Assembly: GCF_026107375.2 (NCBI RefSeq)
Contig: NZ_JAPCIA010000002.1
Coordinates: forward strand, 186,001 to 250,000
Direction of reading: 5' to 3'
Source: Sphingomonas sp. BT-65
GTDB lineage: Bacteria > Pseudomonadota > Alphaproteobacteria > Sphingomonadales > Sphingomonadaceae
Length of the DNA: 64,000 nucleotides
Shown here: positions 1 through 7,317 of the stretch, piece after piece
How positions within the stretch are numbered: the first letter of the stretch is position 1
Layout of the letters: every line of letters starts with the position of its first letter
The notes under the pieces: generated by a model
The model's database searches: none
What the model was told of the DNA's origin: nothing
The model's input: only the letters and a program-made list of their open reading frames with translations
Program-made: the position numbers and the translations under genes

Positions 1-1
1 C

Positions 2-457
2 GCTGATAGCTTTTTCGGGGAGGAGTGCATCCCCGACCAAGTGCGAGACGACATAAAGCGCGGTCGATTGATCGCGACCGGTATTCGCGACCTTCCGTCG
101 CGGAGCACGGGGCCGGTCAGAATTCCGCCCGATCAATTTTTGACCGGACGGTTCCGTTTGTTGTGCGATGTCGTTGAAAGCAGCGAATTCCGGTATGATC
201 ACGTGCGGCTAATTGAAAAGAGCGCCTTATCGGAAGCGCTAATCATCGATCGCCCAAACCAGCGAACGCGTCGAAACCGCATAGCTGAGACAATTCGCCA
301 ATTAGCAAAATCGGGAAATTTGGACGGCAAATTGCGCAAGCAGCAAATTCCGATCGCACGAGATGCACTCGAAAAAGCTGGTATTGAAAATATCGGTACG
401 GATAAAACAATCGAGCGGCTAATTCGAGATTATAGCGGCGATCTAATAGCCAAATAA
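2..457 (+). CDS. Incomplete unknown protein (5' end outside window)
   Basis: The reading frame is open from the first bases of the window, so the gene probably begins upstream; a GTG at 41 is the first internal start candidate but has no clear ribosome binding site. The visible part is about 150 residues, rich in Arg, Ile and Asp, with a helical, charged C-terminal half (AETIRQLAKSGNLDG, then KTIERLIRDYSGD). That half could be a helix-turn-helix or other nucleic-acid-binding domain. I do not recognise the family. It lies 102 bp upstream of a polymerase cassette on the same strand and shares its A/T-rich composition, so it may belong to the same mobile unit. Function unknown. Confidence 0.5.
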   Translation, partial: ADSFFGEECIPDQVRDDIKRGRLIATGIRDLPSRSTGPVRIPPDQFLTGRFRLLCDVVESSEFRYDHVRLIEKSALSEALIIDRPNQRTRRNRIAETIRQLAKSGNLDGKLRKQQIPIARDALEKAGIENIGTDKTIERLIRDYSGDLIAK

Positions 458-559
458 GCGTTCGCACTTTGCGCCAGCTCGGTCGAGACTCTTCGCGCCA
501 CTTCCCACGATCCTAACGCTGAGGGCGACGATTCGCGTCGGCCCGACAGAGGATCGATC

Positions 560-1129
560 GTGGCGCGGACACGCGACTATCAAGCGGAATATCGACGGCG
601 GATCGAGCGAACCGCGGCACGCGGATTGAGCCGTTCGCAAGGCCGTGGGCATGCTCGTGTCGGTGAAGCGCCGATCCGCGTTCGCAATGCGCCAAGTGAC
701 GATCGGCTGGAAGCGGCACTCAGAAACTATCGGCGATCAGGAAGCCAAGCCGTCGCGGCTAGAGAGGTTGGCGTATCGCCCGAACGGCTGCGTCGGTTCC
801 TACGCGAGAACGTATCGATCGAGGGACACGGCCGATCGCGTAGGATTATCGACCGCCGGCATCGTGTCATGTGGGTCATTTCGGGCGGTGAGATACGCGA
901 GCGCCTGCTGCTCGATTTTGAGCAGGCCTCGCTCAACGGGACTTACCTTAACGCCGTTAAAGCCTTCCTGCTTAGAAACGATATCGATTTGCTTGTGCCA
1001 TTCGTCGGCCAATTCGTGATCGACGCCAAAGGCAAGCGGCACGTTTTCGAGACCAATCCGAACATGCTCTACCGCCTCGCTGCCGCTGGCAACGAGGTAT
1101 TCCACGACATCTACCGACTGGTGCTTTGA
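560..1129 (+). CDS. Helix-turn-helix protein of the polymerase cassette
   Basis: GTG start with a purine-rich AGAGGA-like site upstream; 189 residues. The N-terminus is strongly basic (YRRRIERTAARGLSRSQGRG). Residues about 58-83 form a plausible helix-turn-helix (SQAVAAREVGVSPERLRRFL). The C-terminal half (from about 100) begins HRVMWVISGGEIRERLLLDF and is not recognised. The HTH resembles two copies found at the C-terminus of the family B polymerase two genes downstream (GLRHTARRLGIDPSNLRRRL), so the cassette seems to share one DNA-binding module. It is followed after 13 bp by an HNH-type gene. A role as a DNA-binding initiator or regulator for the element is inference; no catalytic motif was seen. 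Confidence 0.6.
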   Translation: MARTRDYQAEYRRRIERTAARGLSRSQGRGHARVGEAPIRVRNAPSDDRLEAALRNYRRSGSQAVAAREVGVSPERLRRFLRENVSIEGHGRSRRIIDRRHRVMWVISGGEIRERLLLDFEQASLNGTYLNAVKAFLLRNDIDLLVPFVGQFVIDAKGKRHVFETNPNMLYRLAAAGNEVFHDIYRLVL

Positions 1130-1142
1130 GAAAGGAAAATCC

Positions 1143-1487
1143 GTGCTCGACGACGATCTGAAAAGAGAGGCTCGCAAGCAAGCGCGGCTCGAGGCGCTAG
1201 ATAGCAATGATCCAGCGTGCGCGATGTGCGGCGAAAGCGATTGGCGGTGCATGGAACTGCACCATGTCGCTGGCCAGCAACACGATGCAGCGGTCGTGTG
1301 CCTATGTCGCAATTGCCATCGTAAAGTGAGCGACGATCAGCGTGACTATCCGCCAATCGCGCGAGGCGATCCGATGCTCGACTCGATCGGCCGCTTCCTG
1401 CGCGGCTTGGCCGATATGCTGCGCGTGATTGTCGAGCGGCTATATGCGTTTTCCGCGTTGCTGATCGAGCAGGCGGCGTTGCAATGA
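1143..1487 (+). CDS. Small HNH-type zinc protein, possible endonuclease
   Basis: GTG start behind AAAGGAAAA; 114 residues. It has a compact zinc-finger/HNH signature: CAMCGESDW, then MELHHVAGQQH, then CLCRNCHRKVSDDQ. This gives two CxxC pairs, the HH pair and the final His typical of HNH (HNHc) nucleases. The C-terminal 35 residues are helical and hydrophobic. The stop codon overlaps the ATG of the downstream polymerase (ATGA), which indicates translational coupling. In mobile elements HNH proteins often nick or cut DNA for packaging or transposition; here they may supply a primer end for the polymerase. That last point is inference. A purely structural zinc-binding role is also possible. Confidence 0.65.
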   Translation: MLDDDLKREARKQARLEALDSNDPACAMCGESDWRCMELHHVAGQQHDAAVVCLCRNCHRKVSDDQRDYPPIARGDPMLDSIGRFLRGLADMLRVIVERLYAFSALLIEQAALQ

Positions 1488-4400
1488 CGATCCCACCGAT
1501 CAGCGACGAGCTGCGCATCGCCTTGCGCTGCTACGCTGGCCCGCAGTTTAGCGAGCTGCGTGCACCAGTCCGTGAAGGGCGTCGCAAGCAGCCGTTGGGG
1601 GCGTCGGGCTGGGCAATCATCTTCGATACCGAAACAACGACCGGTCCAGATCAGGCATTGCGGTTCGGCACCTACCAAGTCCGGTATCGCGATGCACTGC
1701 GCGAGAGTGGTATTTTCTACGATCCCGAAGGCGTGTCGGCGGCCGAATTGGCGACGCTTCAAGCATATGCGGCGGAAAACGACCGTACACTCCTTTCCCG
1801 CGATGCCTTTGTCGATGATGTTTTCTTCCGGATCGGCTGGCAGCTTCGCGCGACGATCATCGGCTTCAACCTGCCATTCGATATTTCGCGGCTCGCTATC
1901 GCGCATGGTCCAGCGCGACGTGAGATGCGCGGCGGCTTCAGCTTCACGCTGTCCCGCCAGAAAATCTACCCGCATGTTCAAGTCAAACACCTGTCGCGCC
2001 GAGCTGCGTTCATTCGCTTCGCTGGCGTCATGGGACAGCTCGATGCGCGCAGCGCCCGCAAACGCGGCACGTTGAAGCCGCATCGCGCTGGTCATTTTGT
2101 CGATGTCAAAACGATCGCAAGCGCGCTGCTGTCGCGTGGCTTCTCACTCGATACGCTGGGGCAGTTTCTCGGCGTCGAAAACCCCAAGCTAGCGCATGAT
2201 GATTTCGATGGGCCGATCGACGATGCGATGATCCGCTACGCCGCGCGCGACGTGCAAACGACGTGGGAATGCTATGTCGCACTGCGCGATCGGTTAGCTA
2301 GCTTGAATCTGTCCGATCTCGCGCCGGAAAAAGTCTATAGCGAGGCGAGTATCGGGAAAGCCTATCTTCGAGGGATAGGGATCGTGCCATGGCAGAAGAG
2401 TCAGCCTGATTTCCCGACCCAGCGCACCGCCTATATCATGAGCGCCTATTTCGGCGGCCGATCGGAGGTGCGGATACGGCGCGAGATATGTGAGGTGATG
2501 CTCTGCGACTTCCTGGCGATGTATCCGACCGTTTGCACGCTGATGGGATTATGGCGCTTCGCAATTGCCGAGGGTGTCACTTGGACGAGCAGCACAGCCG
2601 AAACGCGCACCTTCCTCGCCAATATCGATCTCGATGCTTTGCAGAAGAAAGCGGTCTGGCCCGAGCTCGCGACCTTGGTGCGAGTGAAGCCGGTAGGAGA
2701 CATCTTTCCCGTTCGCGCCAGCTACGGCGGTGGGGCGCAGCATACGATTGGTGCGAACCACCTCACCAGCGAACCGCTCTGGTTTACGCTCGCTGACTGC
2801 ATTACGGCGAAACTCCTTACCGGCCAAACTCCCGAAGTTGTGGAAGCCGTGACGTTTGCGCCGGGGCCGGTACAAACCGGGCTTCGCGCGATCGATGTCA
2901 ACGGCAATCCCGCGTTTCGTGTCGATCCGCAAACGGATGATTTCTTCAAGCGCGTCACCGAACTGCGCCAAAGGACCAAGCAAGCAAGGGATGCCGCCGA
3001 AGGCGATGCGCGGGCCGTCCTCAATATCGAGCAGAACGCGCTCAAAATCTGCGCCAATTCGACCAGCTATGGCGTGTGGATGGAGGTAAATGTTGTCCGT
3101 CAACCGGAGAAGCGCGCCGTCACGGTGAAAAGTGCGATCGGAGATCCTTTCAGCTTTCGTGCCGACAAGATCGAGGAACCGGGACCGTATTTCCATCCGT
3201 TGATCGCGACGTTGATTACCAGCGCGGCCCGCTTGATGTTAGCGATTGGCGAACGACTGATCGGCGATCACGGCTTAGGATGGGCGTTCTGCGATACCGA
3301 CAGTCTGGCGATTGCGAAGCCGTCTGATTTATCGCGCGATACATTTCACGAGCGCGTCATCAAGATTGTCGATTGGTTTGCGGCGCTCAATCCGTATGAT
3401 TTTGCCGGGTCGATCCTAGAAATTGAAGAGGTCAACCAGTCACTCGAAACAGGCGAACCCGAACCACTCCATTGTCTGGCGATTTCGTCGAAGCGCTATG
3501 CATTGTTCAACCTAGGCCGCGACGACCGGCCAATCCTGCGCAAGGTATCGGCGCATGGTTTAGGACATTTGCTCTCACCGTATCAGGCCGGTGAAACAAA
3601 TGCCGGTATTCCTGCGCCGCATCCGTCTGTTCTGGGCGAGGGAATCGCTCACTGGCACTGCGACCTATGGTATCGGATTGTGTCAGCGGCACTGAACGGC
3701 ACTCTTGATCGGCTGTCCTTCGCGAACGATACCGTCATGCGTCGGGCAGCCCTCAGCCGATACGCCGCGACCTCACCCGATCTCCTGCGCTGGTTCAATC
3801 CCTACAATTCAACCCGCGCCTATCGTGATCAGGTGAAGCCGTTCAATTTCATGCTCGCGATGAGTGAAGCCGCCCAGCTCAATTGCGAGCCGGTCATCGG
3901 TAAGCGCAAACGGGGTCGGCCGCGAAAGGTGGCGAAGCGCAGGCCTGTCGCACCATTCGATCAGGATGTCGCCAAGGCGGCCGATCATGCGTTCGATCGG
4001 GATACCGGCCTGCCGGTTCCGGTTGGCCACTTGAAAACCTACGCCGAAACCTTGGCGCAATATCATCTGTCACCGGAGAGCAAATTTCTGAATGGCAATT
4101 TTGTTGACCGTGGCGAGACATTGCGACGGCATGTGCGGGCGACCGGTGTTCGCTTGATTGGCAAGGAATCGTATGATTGGGAGCGGCAAGCTCTGCTTGG
4201 TCTCAATCTCGATAGTGAGATCGCCTACGATCAGCCTGTCGATGATCTATCTACAAAGCTTCAATCGCTGATCGATCAATTTGGCGAACGAACCGCAGCG
4301 AAGGCGTTGGGCATTCCCGTCGCAAGAGTACGGAAGCTGGCGATAGCCTCGAAAGGCGATTCAAACACCCTCGCAACTCAGGTTGTCGCGGTACGCCTTC

Positions 4401-4552
4401 CGGCAGCGCTTAACTTACGTGTGAAACTCAACCGGGATCGGAAAACAGAGCTGGAAGGGCTGCGAGTGGCTGTGAAACGCGATGGACTGCGTCACACGGC
4501 GCGGCGTTTAGGGATTGACCCGTCGAACCTACGGCGCAGGCTCCATTCGTAA
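1484..4552 (+). CDS. Family B DNA polymerase with 3'-5' exonuclease and C-terminal HTH motifs
   Basis: 1022 residues. Exonuclease motifs: Exo I FDTETT (D48, E50), Exo II GFNLPFD (N129, D133), Exo III YAARD (252-256). The YxGG-type linker motif is YFGG (322-325). Polymerase motifs: A, DFLAMYP (D342); B, KICANSTSYG (K521, N525, Y529); C, CDTDS (D604, D606); then the KxY-type SSKRYALF. All metal ligands are present, so both activities are expected. Motif B has one residue more than the usual KxxxNSxYG. A basic stretch (KRKRGRPRK) and two helix-turn-helix-like segments make up the C-terminus, which is unusual for a polymerase. The start overlaps the HNH gene by 4 bp. Family B polymerases outside polB (Pol II) occur on phages, plasmids and pipolin-type elements. 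This one is too divergent to assign; self-replication of the island is inference. Confidence 0.85.
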   Translation: MTIPPISDELRIALRCYAGPQFSELRAPVREGRRKQPLGASGWAIIFDTETTTGPDQALRFGTYQVRYRDALRESGIFYDPEGVSAAELATLQAYAAENDRTLLSRDAFVDDVFFRIGWQLRATIIGFNLPFDISRLAIAHGPARREMRGGFSFTLSRQKIYPHVQVKHLSRRAAFIRFAGVMGQLDARSARKRGTLKPHRAGHFVDVKTIASALLSRGFSLDTLGQFLGVENPKLAHDDFDGPIDDAMIRYAARDVQTTWECYVALRDRLASLNLSDLAPEKVYSEASIGKAYLRGIGIVPWQKSQPDFPTQRTAYIMSAYFGGRSEVRIRREICEVMLCDFLAMYPTVCTLMGLWRFAIAEGVTWTSSTAETRTFLANIDLDALQKKAVWPELATLVRVKPVGDIFPVRASYGGGAQHTIGANHLTSEPLWFTLADCITAKLLTGQTPEVVEAVTFAPGPVQTGLRAIDVNGNPAFRVDPQTDDFFKRVTELRQRTKQARDAAEGDARAVLNIEQNALKICANSTSYGVWMEVNVVRQPEKRAVTVKSAIGDPFSFRADKIEEPGPYFHPLIATLITSAARLMLAIGERLIGDHGLGWAFCDTDSLAIAKPSDLSRDTFHERVIKIVDWFAALNPYDFAGSILEIEEVNQSLETGEPEPLHCLAISSKRYALFNLGRDDRPILRKVSAHGLGHLLSPYQAGETNAGIPAPHPSVLGEGIAHWHCDLWYRIVSAALNGTLDRLSFANDTVMRRAALSRYAATSPDLLRWFNPYNSTRAYRDQVKPFNFMLAMSEAAQLNCEPVIGKRKRGRPRKVAKRRPVAPFDQDVAKAADHAFDRDTGLPVPVGHLKTYAETLAQYHLSPESKFLNGNFVDRGETLRRHVRATGVRLIGKESYDWERQALLGLNLDSEIAYDQPVDDLSTKLQSLIDQFGERTAAKALGIPVARVRKLAIASKGDSNTLATQVVAVRLPAALNLRVKLNRDRKTELEGLRVAVKRDGLRHTARRLGIDPSNLRRRLHS

Positions 4553-4709
4553 TCGAACACGCAGCAATGCGCCCTCAACTCGGTCATTCGGGCCCTTTGC
4601 CGATTTCCGAAGCAGACGTCGGATAGATCTCGGTTAAACGGCTAATGTGGGACGATCCGAACAGTTCGTTTCCATCGCACTGCAGGTAAGTAAGCTTCGG
4701 ATCGCACGA
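4553..4709. other. Gap between convergent genes
   Basis: This stretch separates the polymerase stop from the stop of the minus-strand GIY-YIG gene. No ORF, tRNA, clear hairpin with T-run or att-like repeat was seen. It marks the boundary between the two accessory units. Confidence 0.4.
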
Positions 4710-5531
4710 TCATTCAAGCGCCATTTTATGAAGTGAGTCATGCCAAGCGCGGTCCACCCGCTCTCGGCAACATCGTACTCTTTCGCCAGCAGTCCTAACA
4801 TCACTTAATTCAGTCAGGATCAACTGCTCCATTTTGTAAGCCTCTGCTGCATTGTTCCATGGATGGCGGATAGCCGACATCCATTTATCCTGAATTACTT
4901 CATGCGGAATGTGCTGATTCAGCTGCCTAGCGCGACCGTCAACGTCACACGCAAGTCCAATTTTCCAAATCGAGGTTTGGCCGAACTGCATCGCATACGT
5001 CCAGCACAACGACTTTGTGGAGCGGACGATTGTCCCGACCCAATCTACCGGGACGGGCCCCCTAGTCGGAGCAAATCCCTCACTTGATAGAACTTCTCCC
5101 TCCACATCCGCACCGGCAGCACCATGGCGCCGAGCAACAAGGGCCCTGGCACCGTCAACGGTAAGAAAAGTGGTTTCGCCAGCAGGCGTTAAACCCCACT
5201 TCCCGTTTCGCTCTCGCTTAATCAAACTTGCGCCGAAAAGCTCCTGCCGGGCAAATCGGACCTCCTTGTGAAACCTTGATCCGCCATCCTTCTGAATGAT
5301 GACCTGATCATCCTTGCGAGCAATACCTTGCTCAATCATCCATCGATAGGCGTCTTGTGGAGACGTAGGCCCACGGCGCCGGATGAAATCTAGCAATGCA
5401 ATCATATAGAGGTAGCGAGATCTAACTGGCTGGATATCTCTAGCTATACGACTGCGAACCTTAGCCAAAATGAACACCCCGCGATGATGGTCGAAACGTT
5501 CGAGCCGTTCAGTGCCCGCCCCCTTCCTCAC
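4710..5531 (-). CDS. Mrr_N winged helix plus T5orf172-type GIY-YIG nuclease
   Basis: GTG start; 273 residues. Residues about 42-120 match the winged-helix N-terminal domain of Mrr restriction proteins (RFHKEVRFARQELFGASLI, then KWGLTPAG). Residues about 175-245 look like a T5orf172/GIY-YIG nuclease: CWTYAM (Y179), WKIG (189-192) for the YIG element, arginines at 200-202 and the metal-binding Glu in KMEQLIL (E235). The protein is therefore a DNA-recognition domain fused to a nuclease. It is the last gene of a three-gene minus-strand run after the GHKL-kinase and receiver genes, 15 bp after the receiver stop. The likely role is the DNA-cutting effector of a restriction or defence system. The domain calls come from motifs; the role is inferred from neighbours. 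Confidence 0.75.
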   Translation of the reverse strand: MRKGAGTERLERFDHHRGVFILAKVRSRIARDIQPVRSRYLYMIALLDFIRRRGPTSPQDAYRWMIEQGIARKDDQVIIQKDGGSRFHKEVRFARQELFGASLIKRERNGKWGLTPAGETTFLTVDGARALVARRHGAAGADVEGEVLSSEGFAPTRGPVPVDWVGTIVRSTKSLCWTYAMQFGQTSIWKIGLACDVDGRARQLNQHIPHEVIQDKWMSAIRHPWNNAAEAYKMEQLILTELSDVRTAGERVRCCRERVDRAWHDSLHKMALE

Positions 5532-5546
5532 TCCACTAACGGCTCC

Positions 5547-7316
5547 TCAAATGGTGTAATCGCTATCGAAGGCGCGCCTCCCTAGCGTCCTTAGGGCTCG
5601 TTCAAGCAGGAACGCCGAGTACGGTGCGCGAATCCGGCCTTCTCTTCGTAAGAACCAAGTTACTCTATCGGGCAAAGCCTGCAGATGATGACCAGGAGGT
5701 GGCACGTACGCTTCCATACGCACTCCCATACGGACGCGCTCCCAAGGCGCATTACTACTCATCGTGAGCAGGAGTCGATCGTCGATCGGCATTCGCTGAC
5801 CAGGCGCTGCGGCTATTGGAACTGGTGCCGCAAGACAACTATCCGCAGCACTAGTTCGTCTTTCGTAGATAGATTTTCCTCCGGCCAATAATCCAGACGG
5901 CGGACTGTGACCGGCTTCAACCCTCACACAACCATCCGGACGTAGGCAGGCCAGATCGAGCACATCCAATCGGACATATGCCAACCTACGCAGATCGAGT
6001 TTGAATTTCTTTGACTGGAAGCGAAAAGGCAGCTCTGGCGATTTGTCGGAATCATCTTCATGCGGGTCGTTAGGATCTGGGACCGGCAAGCCGTCGTCAC
6101 CCTGCTCGATCAACGGCACGAGCATAGCTACGTCACTTACGCGCCTTCCGTCTGGTCGTAGCATAATGTCACACGGTTGACCCAGAAGTACAAAAAGTCG
6201 AGGCGAATTTGGTGAACTAGGATCTTTGTTATCAAAACAAAACACATCTCCATTTGCGAGCGGTGTGAAGGCTGCGTTGATCACTTCACTACCATCCCAG
6301 ACCTCAGAGTTTCGTAGGTCCGCGAGGATAGGCCCCGCATCCTGGGCTCTAGTGTCGAGTGGGATACTCTGTAAGGCGCGCAAAGCCGACATACCCGCAA
6401 GGACAATAGCGTTAGAGGCAAAGAAGGTTCGCAAATCCTTGGAAGCACCAGCGCTAAGAGCTCTCTCGACAACACTCAGCTCTGAGACGCCCTCCACTCT
6501 ACCTCGCTCATATACAAACTGTTCCAACCGTTCCGGTTCAACCGTAAGTAAAGACGCCGCGGTCGCTTTATACGCCTCGGATGCACGACTTGATGCAGCG
6601 GTCAAAACTCTATGCAAAGTCCGTCGCAATCCAGCTCGTTTTAAAGCAATGGAGAGCGCGCCTTCGATATTAGCACCGTCCGCAGTTAGTCTTCCCTTCG
6701 AAATTACCGTCAACGGCTGGGGAAGTGCGACTTGCGCGCCAGCTGCGCCAGCTATTGCATCTGCAAGTTGAGTTTCAAGGACTGCTTCACCACCTATAGC
6801 AGCTTCGTGGGTCAGGATAAAAGCTACTCCCGCTGAATTCGCAGCGCGCAGTTGAGCCAACATGTCCAATCCACGTTGCCCCGGGCCTCCTCCTTCTTTC
6901 AGGTCAATCACGTACGCAACTGAAGCATCATCGCCATTATTCTGGGCGAGCTGCGCATCCCCCTCTTGGAATGCCCATCGATCCTCTTTAGCGACCCCGA
7001 GATGACCGCAAGCCTCCTCAATAACATCCGCCGACAGTTCCTGTGTAGGCGCCTGCTCGGCATCCTGCTGAAGCAATACTTCCCGTAGCGCCGTGCGGCG
7101 GTCGTCACCAAGATCGCGAATAGCCTGAGCTAACTCAGCGTCCACATCGCCGAAGCCTTCAATCTGGAAAGCAGCCCTGAGTTCGGGAAACTCATCTTGA
7201 ATGTTCGGGTGCGCTCTAGCCAAAATAGCGAGATCAACAACGGGATCTCCAAAAACGTCGTCGATCCAAATCACCCGATCGATACCGAGCGCTGCCTTGA
7301 TATCCCCCAATGCCAT
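5547..7316 (-). CDS. Receiver-domain protein with a large insertion and unknown C-terminal region
   Basis: 589 residues; ATG with GAGGAAG five to six bases upstream. The N-terminal 210 residues read as a response-regulator receiver. The acidic pair is in VIWIDD (D19, D20), the phosphoacceptor in YVIDL (D138), the switch Thr in FILTHE (T169) and the conserved Lys in VISKG (K207). About 115 residues separate the acidic pair from the phosphoacceptor where a normal receiver has about 35-40, so a helical insertion sits there. The remaining 380 residues contain no domain I know; they include a Cys in LGQPCDIMLRPDGR and several Arg-rich strands. One base separates it from the GHKL-kinase gene upstream, so it is almost certainly that protein's partner. 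It probably passes the kinase signal to the nuclease gene downstream (inference). Confidence 0.7.
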   Translation of the reverse strand: MALGDIKAALGIDRVIWIDDVFGDPVVDLAILARAHPNIQDEFPELRAAFQIEGFGDVDAELAQAIRDLGDDRRTALREVLLQQDAEQAPTQELSADVIEEACGHLGVAKEDRWAFQEGDAQLAQNNGDDASVAYVIDLKEGGGPGQRGLDMLAQLRAANSAGVAFILTHEAAIGGEAVLETQLADAIAGAAGAQVALPQPLTVISKGRLTADGANIEGALSIALKRAGLRRTLHRVLTAASSRASEAYKATAASLLTVEPERLEQFVYERGRVEGVSELSVVERALSAGASKDLRTFFASNAIVLAGMSALRALQSIPLDTRAQDAGPILADLRNSEVWDGSEVINAAFTPLANGDVFCFDNKDPSSPNSPRLFVLLGQPCDIMLRPDGRRVSDVAMLVPLIEQGDDGLPVPDPNDPHEDDSDKSPELPFRFQSKKFKLDLRRLAYVRLDVLDLACLRPDGCVRVEAGHSPPSGLLAGGKSIYERRTSAADSCLAAPVPIAAAPGQRMPIDDRLLLTMSSNAPWERVRMGVRMEAYVPPPGHHLQALPDRVTWFLRREGRIRAPYSAFLLERALRTLGRRAFDSDYTI

Positions 7317-7317
7317 A

